Below, in pieces: positions 47,092 through 57,953 of a stretch of 64,000 bases of DNA. A model generated the notes under the pieces. It ran no database searches. It was not told the origin of the DNA and worked only from the letters and a program-made list of their open reading frames with translations. Source of the stretch: Gyromitra esculenta (lineage: Eukaryota > Ascomycota > Pezizomycetes > Pezizales > Discinaceae); contig JBCAML010000006.1 of the NCBI GenBank assembly GCA_038503075.1, positions 372,001 to 436,000 on the forward strand, in the 5' to 3' direction. A program made the translations under genes and the position numbers. Every line of letters begins with the position of its first letter. Positions within the stretch are counted from its first letter, which is position 1.

Positions 47092-49701
47092 ATGGCAGCG
47101 CAACCAAGAAAACCGTGCATATTCTTCCCTCAGCGCCGCTGCAAAAATGGTGAATCGTGTACCTTCTCACATGATCAAGAACTACCGTCTACCGGATTTT
47201 TGGGGTCAGCTACGACTGTTTCATCGAACCTTCGTGCAAATAACGTAAACCTGAATCCTGTCGCATCTGCGCCAAGGGTGAATATTTCTGAATGGCCCCC
47301 GAGCCAGGCGGTGGCGTTCAATGGCGGAGCTAGAGTTTTTGTGCCATGCACATTCTTCCAGAAAGGAAATTGCCTTGAGGGGAATACGTGCAGGTTCGCT
47401 CATGTGCTACAAACGTTTTCTCGACCTCAAGAGACATTGCCCGCTGGTCGTGGTGATTCGACTAAGGAAACTGCAATTGTGGAAAACGAGGTAAGTCTCC
47501 AATTTTTGTTTCCTTAGATACCCAGGAATATTCATTAATTCGATCTCCTTGGAAAGGACCTAAAAATCAACAAAATAGAGCTTGAACCAATGTCTGAAAC
47601 CGAAACTAGGATTATGGGCGGATCACTAAGTGTTGCATTTGGCCCTGGTCTTACCATATCGGCAATCAGAAACGCAATCAGCTCACCGATGATTACCATA
47701 CGCAATCTCACGTCGTCCACATCTGTGAAAGATGTTGTGTCTCTCCTTTCACCCTTCAAGGGGGATGTTGATCCTAATGCTATTCGGATCGTAAAAACGA
47801 CGGAAACTGTTTACGCCACTATCAACCTCGATGATCTAATGGTGGCGAATATGGTAGTCAAAGCTCTTGATGGGTCTAGCTACGAAAAAAACGCCCTCAG
47901 TGTCAAACCGCTACAAACAAAAAGTTTAGTCACCTCTGCATCACAAGAAGCAACGCGAATAAACTGCAGCTGGTTCGCGCCGGCGATGACGGCCAACGCG
48001 GATTTCAGAAGTTACGCCGACGCCGAGGCAGCCATTGGGGAAGGGAAACGAACGATACGTGGTCGTTTGGTTGAGTGCGTGCTTCTGCCTCCGAGGATAA
48101 GGCAGACAAAATATCCCTCAGTACAGCTCAAAAACTTAAACCCAATGACGACTGCCGAAGATATCAAGCAAATTTTGGGATGTAACAACGTGACTATCGG
48201 AAAGCGAAGTTATACCATTTCTGAAGAGGAAGCAGCTGCTCGTGTCCAAAGTCTCTTTACCCAGAAAAAACAAATTGACGGATTCGAAATCATTTCCGGG
48301 CCAGATGATCGGAAAACGAGAGCAATTATTCAGTTCAAGACTGCAGAGGACGCCAGAACTTCGTTCAAAGAGTTTAATGGGAAAAGGCAAACATTTCTAG
48401 GGAATAGCCCACTAAATTTGGATTTAATATTCTCTGCCAAATTCAAGGTTCTCGCAGATATCTATCGCGCCGTAGCCAACGAGCTGGATCAAATTTCTCA
48501 GAAGGGAGAAAAGGAAGGTTACGTGAAGGTGAAGACATTTGGTGAAGGTAGCTCGTTGGTGACAATCAGAGTTTTCGGGCCTCACAGAATATCGGTGGTA
48601 TCAACGAAAACCGCGATTCAGGCTGTAGTACGAGGAGAAATTTGTTGTGACGATGAGGGCGGCATTTTATGGGACCCTTTTCTCACCACCACGGGGGGGG
48701 CGATATTGATAAAAGACACCATATTATCAACCAAAGCGTATATCTATGGCGATACTAGAAAGCGTCAAGTGTCGCTTTACGGTAGTCCTGCAACTCGTGC
48801 CGAAGCGAGGTTAAAACTCGTCGCGGAAATCAGCCGAATCAGAAGTCAAATCCAAGAGATACCACTTGGCGCACTTAGCGTTGGGAAGGCTATGAGAGGA
48901 GGCCTCAAATCAAAAATATGCCAGTTAGGTAGCCATCGATTTTTCATCGACGATACGAGAAAATGCATTGTTTTTCAAGGCACTACTGCGGAAGCAGCTC
49001 CAATAAAAAAATGTTTAATGGAAATCCTGAAGAGGTGCGGAAAAGATGAAGATTCTAAGATTAATGAAGAGGGTCAGTGCAATACTTGCCACTCGGAGCT
49101 AGAAGACCCTAGGACCGCCCCTTGCGGCCACCAATATTGTCGAATATGCCTCCAAAACTATTTAACTTCAGCAATTACGGCTCGAAAATTTCCGGTGAAG
49201 TGTCATGGAAATACTTCTAACTGTACCGAATACCCGATCCCATTTATCAAAGAAGTTCAATCTAAGGCCGATATGGACAATCTTTTCGAGGCAGCCTTCG
49301 ACGGTTATATTAGGCTTCATAAGAAAGATTATCAGTATTGTCCGACTCCAGACTGCTGTTACGTCTATTCTACAACAGAGATAGGCGAAATAGTTACCTG
49401 TTCAGAATGCTTCGTGGGAATTTGCACAGCATGTAACGTTGAAGCACATGATGGACAGACTTGCACCGAGAATAGAAGCTTGGTCCCCGAAGAAGAAACG
49501 AGACTCTTCGAAGATTGGAAAAAGAAAGCGGACGTCAAACCTTGTCCGGGGTGTGGTATTGATATTGAGAAGGACGGGGGTTGCAATCACATTGTATGTA
49601 AAGGCTGCGAAGCACACATCTGCTGGTTTTGCATGGGAATGTTTCCGCATGGGGGAATATATGAGCATATGGCGGAAAAGCACGGTGGAATAGGTTGGTA
49701 A
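47092..49701 (+). CDS. CCCH zinc-finger and RBR (RING-IBR-RING) ubiquitin-ligase-like protein
   Basis: Two exons, 47092..47490 and 47557..49701 (66-bp intron, GTAAGT...AAAG); 847 residues. Near the N-terminus are two CCCH fingers with C-x7-C-x5-C-x3-H spacing (CIFFPQRRCKNGESCTFSH and CTFFQKGNCLEGNTCRFAH), which usually bind RNA. The middle (about 160-630) contains RRM-like and KH-like segments without a clear family match. The last 210 residues form an RBR unit: RING1 from CNTCHSELEDP (about residue 641, with CGHQYCRICL), an IBR-like segment (YCPTPDCCYV...TCSECF), and RING2 CPGCGIDIEKDGGCNHIVC, where the Cys of GGCNH (about residue 808) is the expected thioester-forming catalytic residue. RBR enzymes transfer ubiquitin through that cysteine. 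The layout recalls the C-terminus of plant DEAH11/12 proteins but lacks the helicase. Confidence 0.87.
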
Positions 49702-50344
49702 TGAGTTGGATTGGATTATGGGAATGTTCCATTTATGGCGCCTGGGGTCTATTCTTTTGATTATTGTCTTTTCGTTGGTTTGGATGTGAGTATGACTGCG
49801 TACGCGCGCAGAACAGATTGGCAATTTGAGTGAGAGTGGGAAATAAATTTGCTGCGTTCTTTTGACGTAGAAACCTAAAACGTAGAAAACTGTGCCCGAA
49901 AACCCGCAAAAAAGATGATCGAAGTGACCAGGGATTTTAATGAAAAGATGCTATTTGAACATGGTATAGATATAGAGGCTATGATATAGAACATGAAACA
50001 CATGATATAGAACGTCGACAAATGTTAAAACATGGCCACCAACTGAAACGAATATAACTTCGAGAGCCTGAGCACTTACGTATTTTTCTTCCCCGGTCTC
50101 CCTAAAAAAAGGTATCAAGAAAAGAAGAAAAAAAATCAACCTCAACACCGTATCCAGCTACCTTCTGAATATAAACGAATAAAGATAAAATAAATGCAAC
50201 CAAACCCCATCCCGCCCACGACAATATAAAGAAAAAGAGGTTCGAAAATCATTACCAAACCATGACAAAATAGCCTCCAGGTACCCATCAGCCGCCACCC
50301 CAATGCCCCGAACCGTCCGAATCGCCACTCGTAACTCAGCCAAC
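49702..50344. other. Convergent intergenic spacer
   Basis: Downstream regions of the RBR gene (+) and the SOG2-type gene (-). No gene seen. Confidence 0.5.
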
Positions 50345-53300
50345 TCAACTCAACTTCAATGGTGTTTGCGCCTTGCCAAATGCCATCCCCACCTCACTAA
50401 CCGCACTAGTCATCGTTGGGTGCGCTTGACTCAGCAAGGTTCCACTTCTACTACCCATAACCACTCCAGGGCCCATTCCCATCCCCGGAAAATATCCCTG
50501 CGGCACCGTTGCCTGAGTTGCTATTCCAAGCGCCGCTGATAAAGGTGTTGCGAGCCCCGAAGTCATGGATTGAAAAGCAGAGTATTGCGTCCCAGGCGAG
50601 CTTTGCGAAAGCGGTTGTGATTGTTCAGCCATGTGTCGAAACGCGGAACCATTCATAAGGATATATAAGTCCTTTGTGGGACGGACCACAGTACCAACAG
50701 CGACGAGGATGTGTTTCGGGAAAGTGTATTCTTGCATAACAGATTTAATTAATTCTGCAACATTGATGACAAGCTGTTCTCACGTCAGCACAACGCGTCC
50801 AAAAAGATGTCTCGTACAGTAAAAATATAGGAAACAAACATTTGTAAATTTATTAGTATCTTCCCAAAATTTCCTCCTTTCATTCATGTCACCATCTTGT
50901 ATAGCCTCCCACTTGATCTTTGATAATCTCCTTGCCGCCTCCGTACCCGCTACACACAGGGATGAAACCTCTCTCAATTTTAGTGTAGTGCTTGGTTGTA
51001 GGTTTTGTGCGACCGCAGCCTTAATATCTCGTTCGATCACCGGTAAGGTTATGATCGCGGCATTGGTTGCTGCCTGGAACTTTCCATACAAAGGCTCATC
51101 ACGGTCAAATCCACCATCCGACTGCGCTGAGAGTAACGTTGGTTGAGATAGACCAGGAGTAGGCGGCATCATGAAGGTATCCTGGTGTTTTGGAGTCGGT
51201 ATTGAAGGTGGAACGTTTGCCATTTGTGAAGCTAATGCTACGGAGGCAGCTACAGAAGCCGTTGTCAATGCGGTTGATCCTGACTTAAGTCGTTGGTTAA
51301 TCGGCATCGGCGGGTGACGTGCTATCGTATGGGTGTTATTGAGAGGAGGCTGGACTGCATTCTGGGATATTTGCTGGCCGATCAGTAGCGGCCTAAGGAT
51401 CTCGTACGAACTTTGAATCTCTACGTAGGATCCATAAACCATTAGTAGAAGAGTCCTGATGTACCTCGCATCCGGCCCTATAATGCCAGCCCCAATATCT
51501 CTTGTCGTAGATTGCAGCATTCCCAGAACCTGCTTGAATGCTGCAACACAGGAGTAGCATGCATCAATGACTTGGTCTACCACAGACTCATCATCCTTCT
51601 CTTCATACGCCTCCAACGCACCAACGAGTGACCCGATATGAATATTCCCATTATAAAGCGCGATTTCCACTTTGTTATGAGGTCCGTTCGGATCGCCAAA
51701 TGACTGGACAAACTCTTCGATTGGCCCTTGCAATGTTGACATAGCGTAGAGGATCCCTCTCGCCGCTTCACCAACCCTCGCAGACGAAAGGGACGAGCGC
51801 TTATTTTCAGGCAACGACGACAGCCGTCTAAAGTACGGACCTGGTTGCTTTTCTGCTGGACTACGTGAGCTTCCGTTCCGTCCTGATCGCTGGACCGAGT
51901 CGAAAGCGGCAGAATCGTGAGAATATCCGCGCTGGTGCTTAACCTGCTTTTGTTCGTCAAGAGTACGCAACCTCTCAGCGGCGACATTAGACATCTCTCC
52001 ACGAGTCCCCACCATGCCCATTCTGCGACTAACACGGTTGGTTTGAACTATGGATTCGCTGTTGCTGCGTGATCTTTCTGTGGCCGAAAGCGGCGTTAAA
52101 GGCATTGGAGGGCTCTTCAATGGGGAATTAGGCATAGTCGCGGGTAACTGTTGTAGCAAATGCTTCGGCCTTCGCGGTAGGCTGCCGTTCCTTTTCTGCA
52201 TACCTTCTCTAAAAGGAAGTATACTTGAATCGCCAGCAGGTTTATGAGGTTTGATTGTAGCTACAGACTTGTCATAAAAAGATTCCACGCTAGGCTTCCC
52301 AACTAGTGTTGTATGAACGGAAGAATAATCGTTATCGCCACCGCCTTCATCGCTGCTAGCGGTTTTACAAGTAGTAATAGGTTAGCCTGGGGTTTCATTA
52401 CATAATAAAATAAACAAAAGACTGAATCTATCGTCTCTACCTTGATCCTGACTCTGTGTCTAACGACGCGTTTGACTTTTCTGTCTGTTGTTTTAAGAAC
52501 TGTTTGATTTTCTCCAACCAAGCATCCCTATCTGCCTCCTCGTTCTCTAAAACCTCCTTGGGTGGGAAAAGTATAGGGTTATGATCAAGCTTTAAGATTT
52601 TAAGTTCATTCATATCACCGATATAAGTTGGTAGTACATTGATTTTATTTTTTGACATCGATAGGACCTTTACTCAATGTTAGCGTCAGGCTTCTTTTGC
52701 AAGAAGAATAATTCCTGTTAACTGAAGGTATGAAAGATGAATATTTCAGGGTTTGCTCGTACCTTTAGTGACATTAACTTGCCGAAATCTTGAGGTAGCG
52801 ACCTCAACCGATTCCGACTGACGTCCAGTATCTCGAGCGAGGGTAAGCGTGTAAGCTACAACAAACCGTACGGTAGACTATTAACTTCTTAAATCCTTGA
52901 TGCGATAAGAAAGCAAAGCAACGAAGGATCTTACCGCCGGCGGGAATTCCTTCAGGAAATTAGAGCGGAGATTTAGATAACGTAGCCGCGGTAGGGTTGA
53001 GAACGCACTCGAGAATGAAGTCAATTGATTGTGCGCCAAAGCGAGTCTGCAAGGGGCACGCGATAAAGTCAATGTTAGCGCATCAAGAAAATGTTGAAGA
53101 TCTTGCCCAAAACCATACAGAAAACACCGCAAACGACGCCTCATTTCCTTTACGGCATGTGGCACGGGGAAGCCGTCAAAAACAAGGTCTCTCAAGTACA
53201 CTGTTTGGGATTTTATTTCTGCGATGGGTCTGCTCTCTATGGTTTAGTATTCTGGTTTTCCTGACCTTTCAATCTCATCTTTAATGAGCTCTAGAACCTC

Positions 53301-53615
53301 CAACGGAATGCTCGCAATCTTCTGGTGGCTTAAGTTGATCGTGACTCCCGGCCGTGAATACTGAATCCCACCCGGGTCAGGCGAGTTGTTTCCGCGCCCT
53401 CGAGCTTCCCTTTCTGCAGCGATTTCCTCTCTCGCAGTTTTAAGGGCGCTGGCGACAAGGGATATGCACGCGGCTTTGTCTATGGGCATTGGAGGACGAA
53501 GCGCATTCATTGATACTGAAGGCTTTAACGATGGACGGGGATGCTGGTGTGCGGGAACGCCTGGAGAGTTGCTTCTCATAGTCGTTCCACTGAATGAAAT
53601 TCCAGAGTCGCTCAT
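50345..53615 (-). CDS. SOG2: Leucine-rich repeat protein of the SOG2/RAM signalling family
   Basis: Six exons on the minus strand: 53615..53266, 53046..52935, 52855..52763, 52667..52441, 52355..50840, 50773..50345; 908 residues with all phases consistent. The N-terminal part carries VTINLSHQKIASIPLEVLELIKDEIER, then LRRs (LALAHNQL, LRYLNLRSNFLKEFP, LEILDVSRNRLRSLP, LKILKLDHNPI) at about residues 95-230. A Ser/Arg/Pro-rich linker follows (SNSES, RRMG, SHDSAAF), then the helical SOG2 domain (about 380-790: ARGILYAMSTLQGPIEEFV, ALEAYEEKDDESVVDQVIDACYSC) and a Gly/Met/Pro-rich tail. Sog2 binds the NDR kinase Cbk1 in the RAM network controlling polarity and septation. Intron 1 is long (219 bp) and open in one frame by chance. 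The exon 5 acceptor has two options three bases apart. Confidence 0.88.
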
Positions 53616-55747
53616 GTTTCGAGGGGTCCAGAATGGGCGAAGAAGGAGGGGTTGTCCGGCGTGTATGAGGGATTGCCTTCTCTCTAGGCCTCTACGATTC
53701 GAGGTCACAGGGAGACGAGAAAAGAGAAGAGCAAGTTAGAGGAAGTGTTCAGGATCAGCTCAGCAACAACACAGCAGCCACAGGATTGGCGACCCCTTTT
53801 TGTTTTCTTTTTTTCTTTTTTCTTCTACTCCTCTGCGGTTCTCTTTTTTGAAGCTGTCACCAGAAAGGCAGTCGGGAGATGTGGATCACCCTCCAGTGGC
53901 CAGGGACGTTTGCGTAGTGGATGTCTCGAAACCCCTCGCCCGCGTCAGGGGCTCGTCTTGAGCTTATATAATACATCAATTGTGCAACCCCGCGGAACCT
54001 GGGAGTCCTGAAATCGCTATTCCCAGGCACCTCAACACTCCCGCTCCCGATGAGGGGGGAAAAAGGCACCAGTCATCTCATTGTGGGGAGGCGGCACATC
54101 TCGAAACCCTCAGCACGAACTCCGGGTAAAGATGCCCATCACCAGGATGCGACAAAAGCCGCAGTAGAGCAGACAAGAGTCGCGTCTCCAGCCGATCTCG
54201 CAATAGCTTGAAACAGAGTTTGTTATCATCTTCATGGTACTGCCAGTAAGCATCGGTAGATATTAGAAAAAAATTAGATTGATGTTGACAATAAGAAGCA
54301 TAAGTATATATATAAGAATTATTTGTTGGAAAGTAGGATCGTTGCCGTCTAAATGATAGTTTATCGGTGGGTTAGGGTTCCGTACTTTAAGACATACGCA
54401 TATGTAGCTGTTCTAGTTGATGGTGTGTTTCATCTCCGAGGAAGTATTTAATACTTACTTAGAAGTTGCCCAAGGGGCTATCTTCCCAAATGCAGATTCT
54501 TAACATCAACATATATGACTTTATTCCACTCCTGGTAGTCGAGGTTATAAATCCTCCGAAGTATTTTTCGTCAGTGACAGAGCGCGTTTTCATGAAACTT
54601 CATGCAAGACTAGCCGAGTGGGTCACAGCAAGAAGGAGTGATACAAAGGCAGTTTGAGTCTTTCGCGCTCCTCCGTTTTCACTATCCTCTGCAGGATATC
54701 TAGAACATTAGCATTGACTGCCTTCCCCCCATCATCTACCGGTGCACGTTCTAGATCTATATCGTGATGCACCTCGATTTGAAGTTTCAAATAGGGCTTT
54801 CAAGGATTGAACCGGACCGAGGACCGTTATGATCCGGAAATATGGAATCCGTTTGTGTTTTTATACTCGGCTATTGTAAAGTAAAATGAAGAAGCTTTGC
54901 CATATTGGTGATTAGGATGAGTATCCTAGGCCCACGGCGTAGGGCTAGGCTTAAAAGACAATATGGCTGAGCACGAGGCCATAGAGGGCAAATAGAATAT
55001 TTCGATGCTCCCTTGATAGTATCTGACAAAATGTAGATGGTGGTAAAGTTAACTTCAGCTCTCAAACTATGGGGTTCTGGGGGAGTTGATCGTTAGCTTA
55101 CTTTTTTTTTTTTTTGAAATTCTTTGTTTTGCTTATGATTTTTGAGAGGAGCATAAGAGGAGGGTTTAGATCAAAATAGTACCTGAGACAATCGGGCTCA
55201 GTTGTTTAAATTTAATATATTCTGACGTAGGATTTTGTATTGAGGGATGACGTTTGATCTACAAGAGCAATGGTGGGGCTCAACACCAAGTCCTCAAAAT
55301 ACACAGTCTGGCATATCTTAGACCACCAGTGAAGAAATTATTTTGCAACTCCACCAAAGTCCAACTACGGTTCTTGAGCTTGATCGAGGATTTTCTAATT
55401 ACCCTCGACCATCCTCACGACGGGCTTAGTTGCTCGATGCGACAGACTACTTAGCACAATCCCGTAATCATTTCCCTGGTGAACCGCACAATGAATTTCT
55501 TCCCCGGACCTCCATGTTCACATTGTGTCTAGTGGACGCGTCGACGACTAGGACAATTTTCGTGGGCGTGAGGATTCCCCGTCGTCCCATCTACAACCTT
55601 CATTTTCGCCGTCGAAATTCTGCTCCCTTTCGAACGTTTGCGCACACTCTGCGATTACTCTCGGTTTCTCCTCCGTCGATTCTGTTCAGACATTTTCCTA
55701 TAGATAATTTCTTTGTGAATGCCCTTGTAAGAGCAAGTTTGTGCAAG
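53616..55747. other. Divergent promoter region between SOG2 and PPR genes
   Basis: No gene with recognisable content. 55430-55747 is an open frame continuous with the PPR gene but CT-rich, so I treat it as leader. Confidence 0.45.
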
Positions 55748-57361
55748 ATGCACTCCTCTTCATATAGCTCAATTGGTTGTGGGGTAAACATTGGCGTCGG
55801 AGGGAGTGGGGGAGGGAGTGTGGGAAATGGCTATTTCAGGAATTGTTCACAATCAAGGTTACTGTCATCTGCACCAAGGCGGGGATCTCGTCACTATGTA
55901 ATAGAACCCGAACTACAGCCTCCATATTCACAAGAGCTCAAGTCGGAGCTCGTATCATTCACCGATCCCTATTTCGACCCAGAAACATCACCACTACCGG
56001 CAAACCAAGAGGTGGACAAAGACAAAAATATAACTGTCCGACGCGTCCGAACACTCCCCTGGCTTACACCATCTACTCCCGAGGGCAATGAGGCCCTCAA
56101 AAATTTCCTCACATATCTCAGAAACCCCGAAACATCACTTGAGCAACTTTTCCGACTTTACCAAAAAATACCAATCCCTCAGATTACACATCTGAGTTGG
56201 CCCGACATTGGGCATTTCGTGAGCCGCATAATGACGGTTCCTATGCGTGATGAAATTTCTATGCTTCGATACCTCAGTGTTCTCAACGATTTGAAGACTG
56301 CCAATATACCTATATCCCGCAATGAATGGAACGCCGCTTTGTCATTTGTCGCCCGAGCATACAGAGACGCATCGTTGCAGGAAGCAAAGTCAGTTATCCA
56401 ACTATGGAAAGAATCCGAACTCACTTCCGGCGTTGCTTCCGATGCCGCAACCTTCAACATTCTCCTCGACTTGGCGTCAAGATCTGATATCCCCGTACTC
56501 GCGGACTGGATTTTGAGAGAGATGGAAATTCGTGGAATTGGACTAGACAGATTCACCCACACCACCATTATCACTTACCACGGCTTCCGCGGCGATGGCG
56601 AGGGGATACGAGCAGCATACAGAGATCTTGTGGATGCTGGGGAGATCGTAGACACAGTCGTACTGAACGCAGTGATGTCAGCACTATTCCGAGCCAGACA
56701 ACCACAGTCTGCAGAATATATCTATGAGAATATGAAACGTGTCACCCTAGACCCGCCCCAGCCACCGCCTGTTGCTGCACCATCAAGCTGGCGGGGGAAG
56801 CGAGCTTGGGCCCAAAAACTGAAGCAAATCCCGGAACGGAGACGAATCATCGAGAATTACATGGCGGACTTCAATGTCTCACTAGCACCCGATATCTACA
56901 CGTTCAACATGCTCATTTTACAATGCTGCCGAATTGGGGACTACGATAGGACCCAAGTGTTTCTAGAGGACATGAAGCTATTTTCAGTCACTGTGGACGA
57001 AACTATATTCGTTGCAATACTAAAAGGATTCTATTGGTACGGCGCAATGCGGTATTCTCCGTGGACCCCAGAAAAGTTGGAAGTGGTTTTCAAGAGGGTA
57101 TTTGAGAAGAACTCGGTGATCACTATGGAGAAGAGTTTGGCAATATGGATTCTTAGGGCGGTGGCGAAGGTGTATAATAGTAAGAAGAGCGTGCTCGAGA
57201 TATGGGATATCATAGAGAAAAGATGGAAAAGCCAGGGAGGTGCAGTGGATGACGAAGTGACTGAAACTCTAGGAGAGCTTGTTGGGTGGGACGCCATATC
57301 GAAGGAAAAGAAGGAAGGAAGACAAATGGAGGAGCAAGGAAAGCGTGAAGGAGTTTCGTGA
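55748..57361 (+). CDS. Pentatricopeptide-repeat-type mitochondrial protein
   Basis: Intronless; 537 residues from the ATG at 55748. The N-terminus has a likely mitochondrial presequence (Arg/Ser-rich, with CSQSRLLSSAPRRGSRHYV). The body has degenerate PPR-like helical pairs, for example DAATFNILLDLASRSDIPVL, DRFTHTTIITYHGFRGDGEG, VDTVVLNAVMSALFRAR and DIYTFNMLILQCCRIGDYDR. PPR proteins bind organellar RNA and act in its maturation, stability or translation; the target here is unknown. The frame is open upstream to 55430, with another ATG at 55514. I prefer 55748 because the upstream part is pyrimidine-rich like a leader, but the longer form (615 residues) is possible. Confidence 0.78.
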   Translation: MHSSSYSSIGCGVNIGVGGSGGGSVGNGYFRNCSQSRLLSSAPRRGSRHYVIEPELQPPYSQELKSELVSFTDPYFDPETSPLPANQEVDKDKNITVRRVRTLPWLTPSTPEGNEALKNFLTYLRNPETSLEQLFRLYQKIPIPQITHLSWPDIGHFVSRIMTVPMRDEISMLRYLSVLNDLKTANIPISRNEWNAALSFVARAYRDASLQEAKSVIQLWKESELTSGVASDAATFNILLDLASRSDIPVLADWILREMEIRGIGLDRFTHTTIITYHGFRGDGEGIRAAYRDLVDAGEIVDTVVLNAVMSALFRARQPQSAEYIYENMKRVTLDPPQPPPVAAPSSWRGKRAWAQKLKQIPERRRIIENYMADFNVSLAPDIYTFNMLILQCCRIGDYDRTQVFLEDMKLFSVTVDETIFVAILKGFYWYGAMRYSPWTPEKLEVVFKRVFEKNSVITMEKSLAIWILRAVAKVYNSKKSVLEIWDIIEKRWKSQGGAVDDEVTETLGELVGWDAISKEKKEGRQMEEQGKREGVS

Positions 57362-57668
57362 ACACCTATATTGTATATATCACGGGCTGGGTTTCACGAA
57401 TTGCATGTTTATATAAAAAAATTTGTAAAATAAGTTTGCATTTATTTAACGTACATATTTAACGGTAAATATATTAAATTTACGTGCCGTTCTAAAGATA
57501 CAAAAAAGGTTGCTAGAGTTTAATGCTTGGGCGTTCATTGAATACTGGGAGACGTGGTAATGAGTTACACCCCGCCAAACACAACTCCAAATCAACAGAA
57601 TCAATCGCATCATAAACCAACCTCTTCTCCATAGCCAAATATGTTCAATCGCGTTTAGCTACCGCATG
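57362..57668. other. Spacer downstream of the PPR gene
   Basis: AT-rich 3' flank; no gene or repeat recognised. Confidence 0.45.
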
Positions 57669-57670
57669 TA

Positions 57671-57802
57671 CTCGGGGCAGGCATGAAGAACCTGAACATG
57701 CAAGTGCGAGCTGACCAGCCAATCCGTTAGTGTGCTAGCTAAGGACGAATCAAAAATCGCTACCAGCAAAAGTTGTGCCAGGTTCTTCATGCCTGCCCTG
57801 AG
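57671..57802. mobile_element. MITE A, best copy (132 bp)
   Basis: Terminal inverted repeats of 24 bp with one mismatch: the left end CTCGGGGCAGGCATGAAGAA, the right end the complement of CTCAGGGCAGGCATGAAGAA. TA flanks both ends (57669-57670, 57803-57804). The core is shared with the copies at 18390 and 18283. It is noncoding. Confidence 0.88.
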
Positions 57803-57804
57803 TA

Positions 57805-57951
57805 TTCATGAAATACGACCCAGCTCTGCTCCATGGCTTACGCAGTGAACGAGCTTCTAAATGGTCAAGTTCGGTGGCTTAGATTCTTTTTCGCCAAGCC
57901 CAATACTATATCAGGTCTGGCTCAAGGTAAAGCTGGGTCGTATTTCACGAG
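57805..57951. mobile_element. MITE B (147 bp), abutting MITE A
   Basis: Terminal inverted repeats of 21 bp with two mismatches: left TTCATGAAATACGACCCAGC, right the complement of CTCGTGAAATACGACCCAGC; both end with a further T. The left TA (57803-57804) is also the right TA of MITE A; the right TA is 57952-57953. The core is unrelated to MITE A. Confidence 0.85.
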
Positions 57952-57953
57952 TA

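Noticed and set aside
52881..53201. Minus-strand frame running through the first SOG2 intron
   Set aside because: The 219-bp segment interrupts a typical KDEIER-LALAHNQL junction and has good donor and acceptor sites; its openness is by chance.
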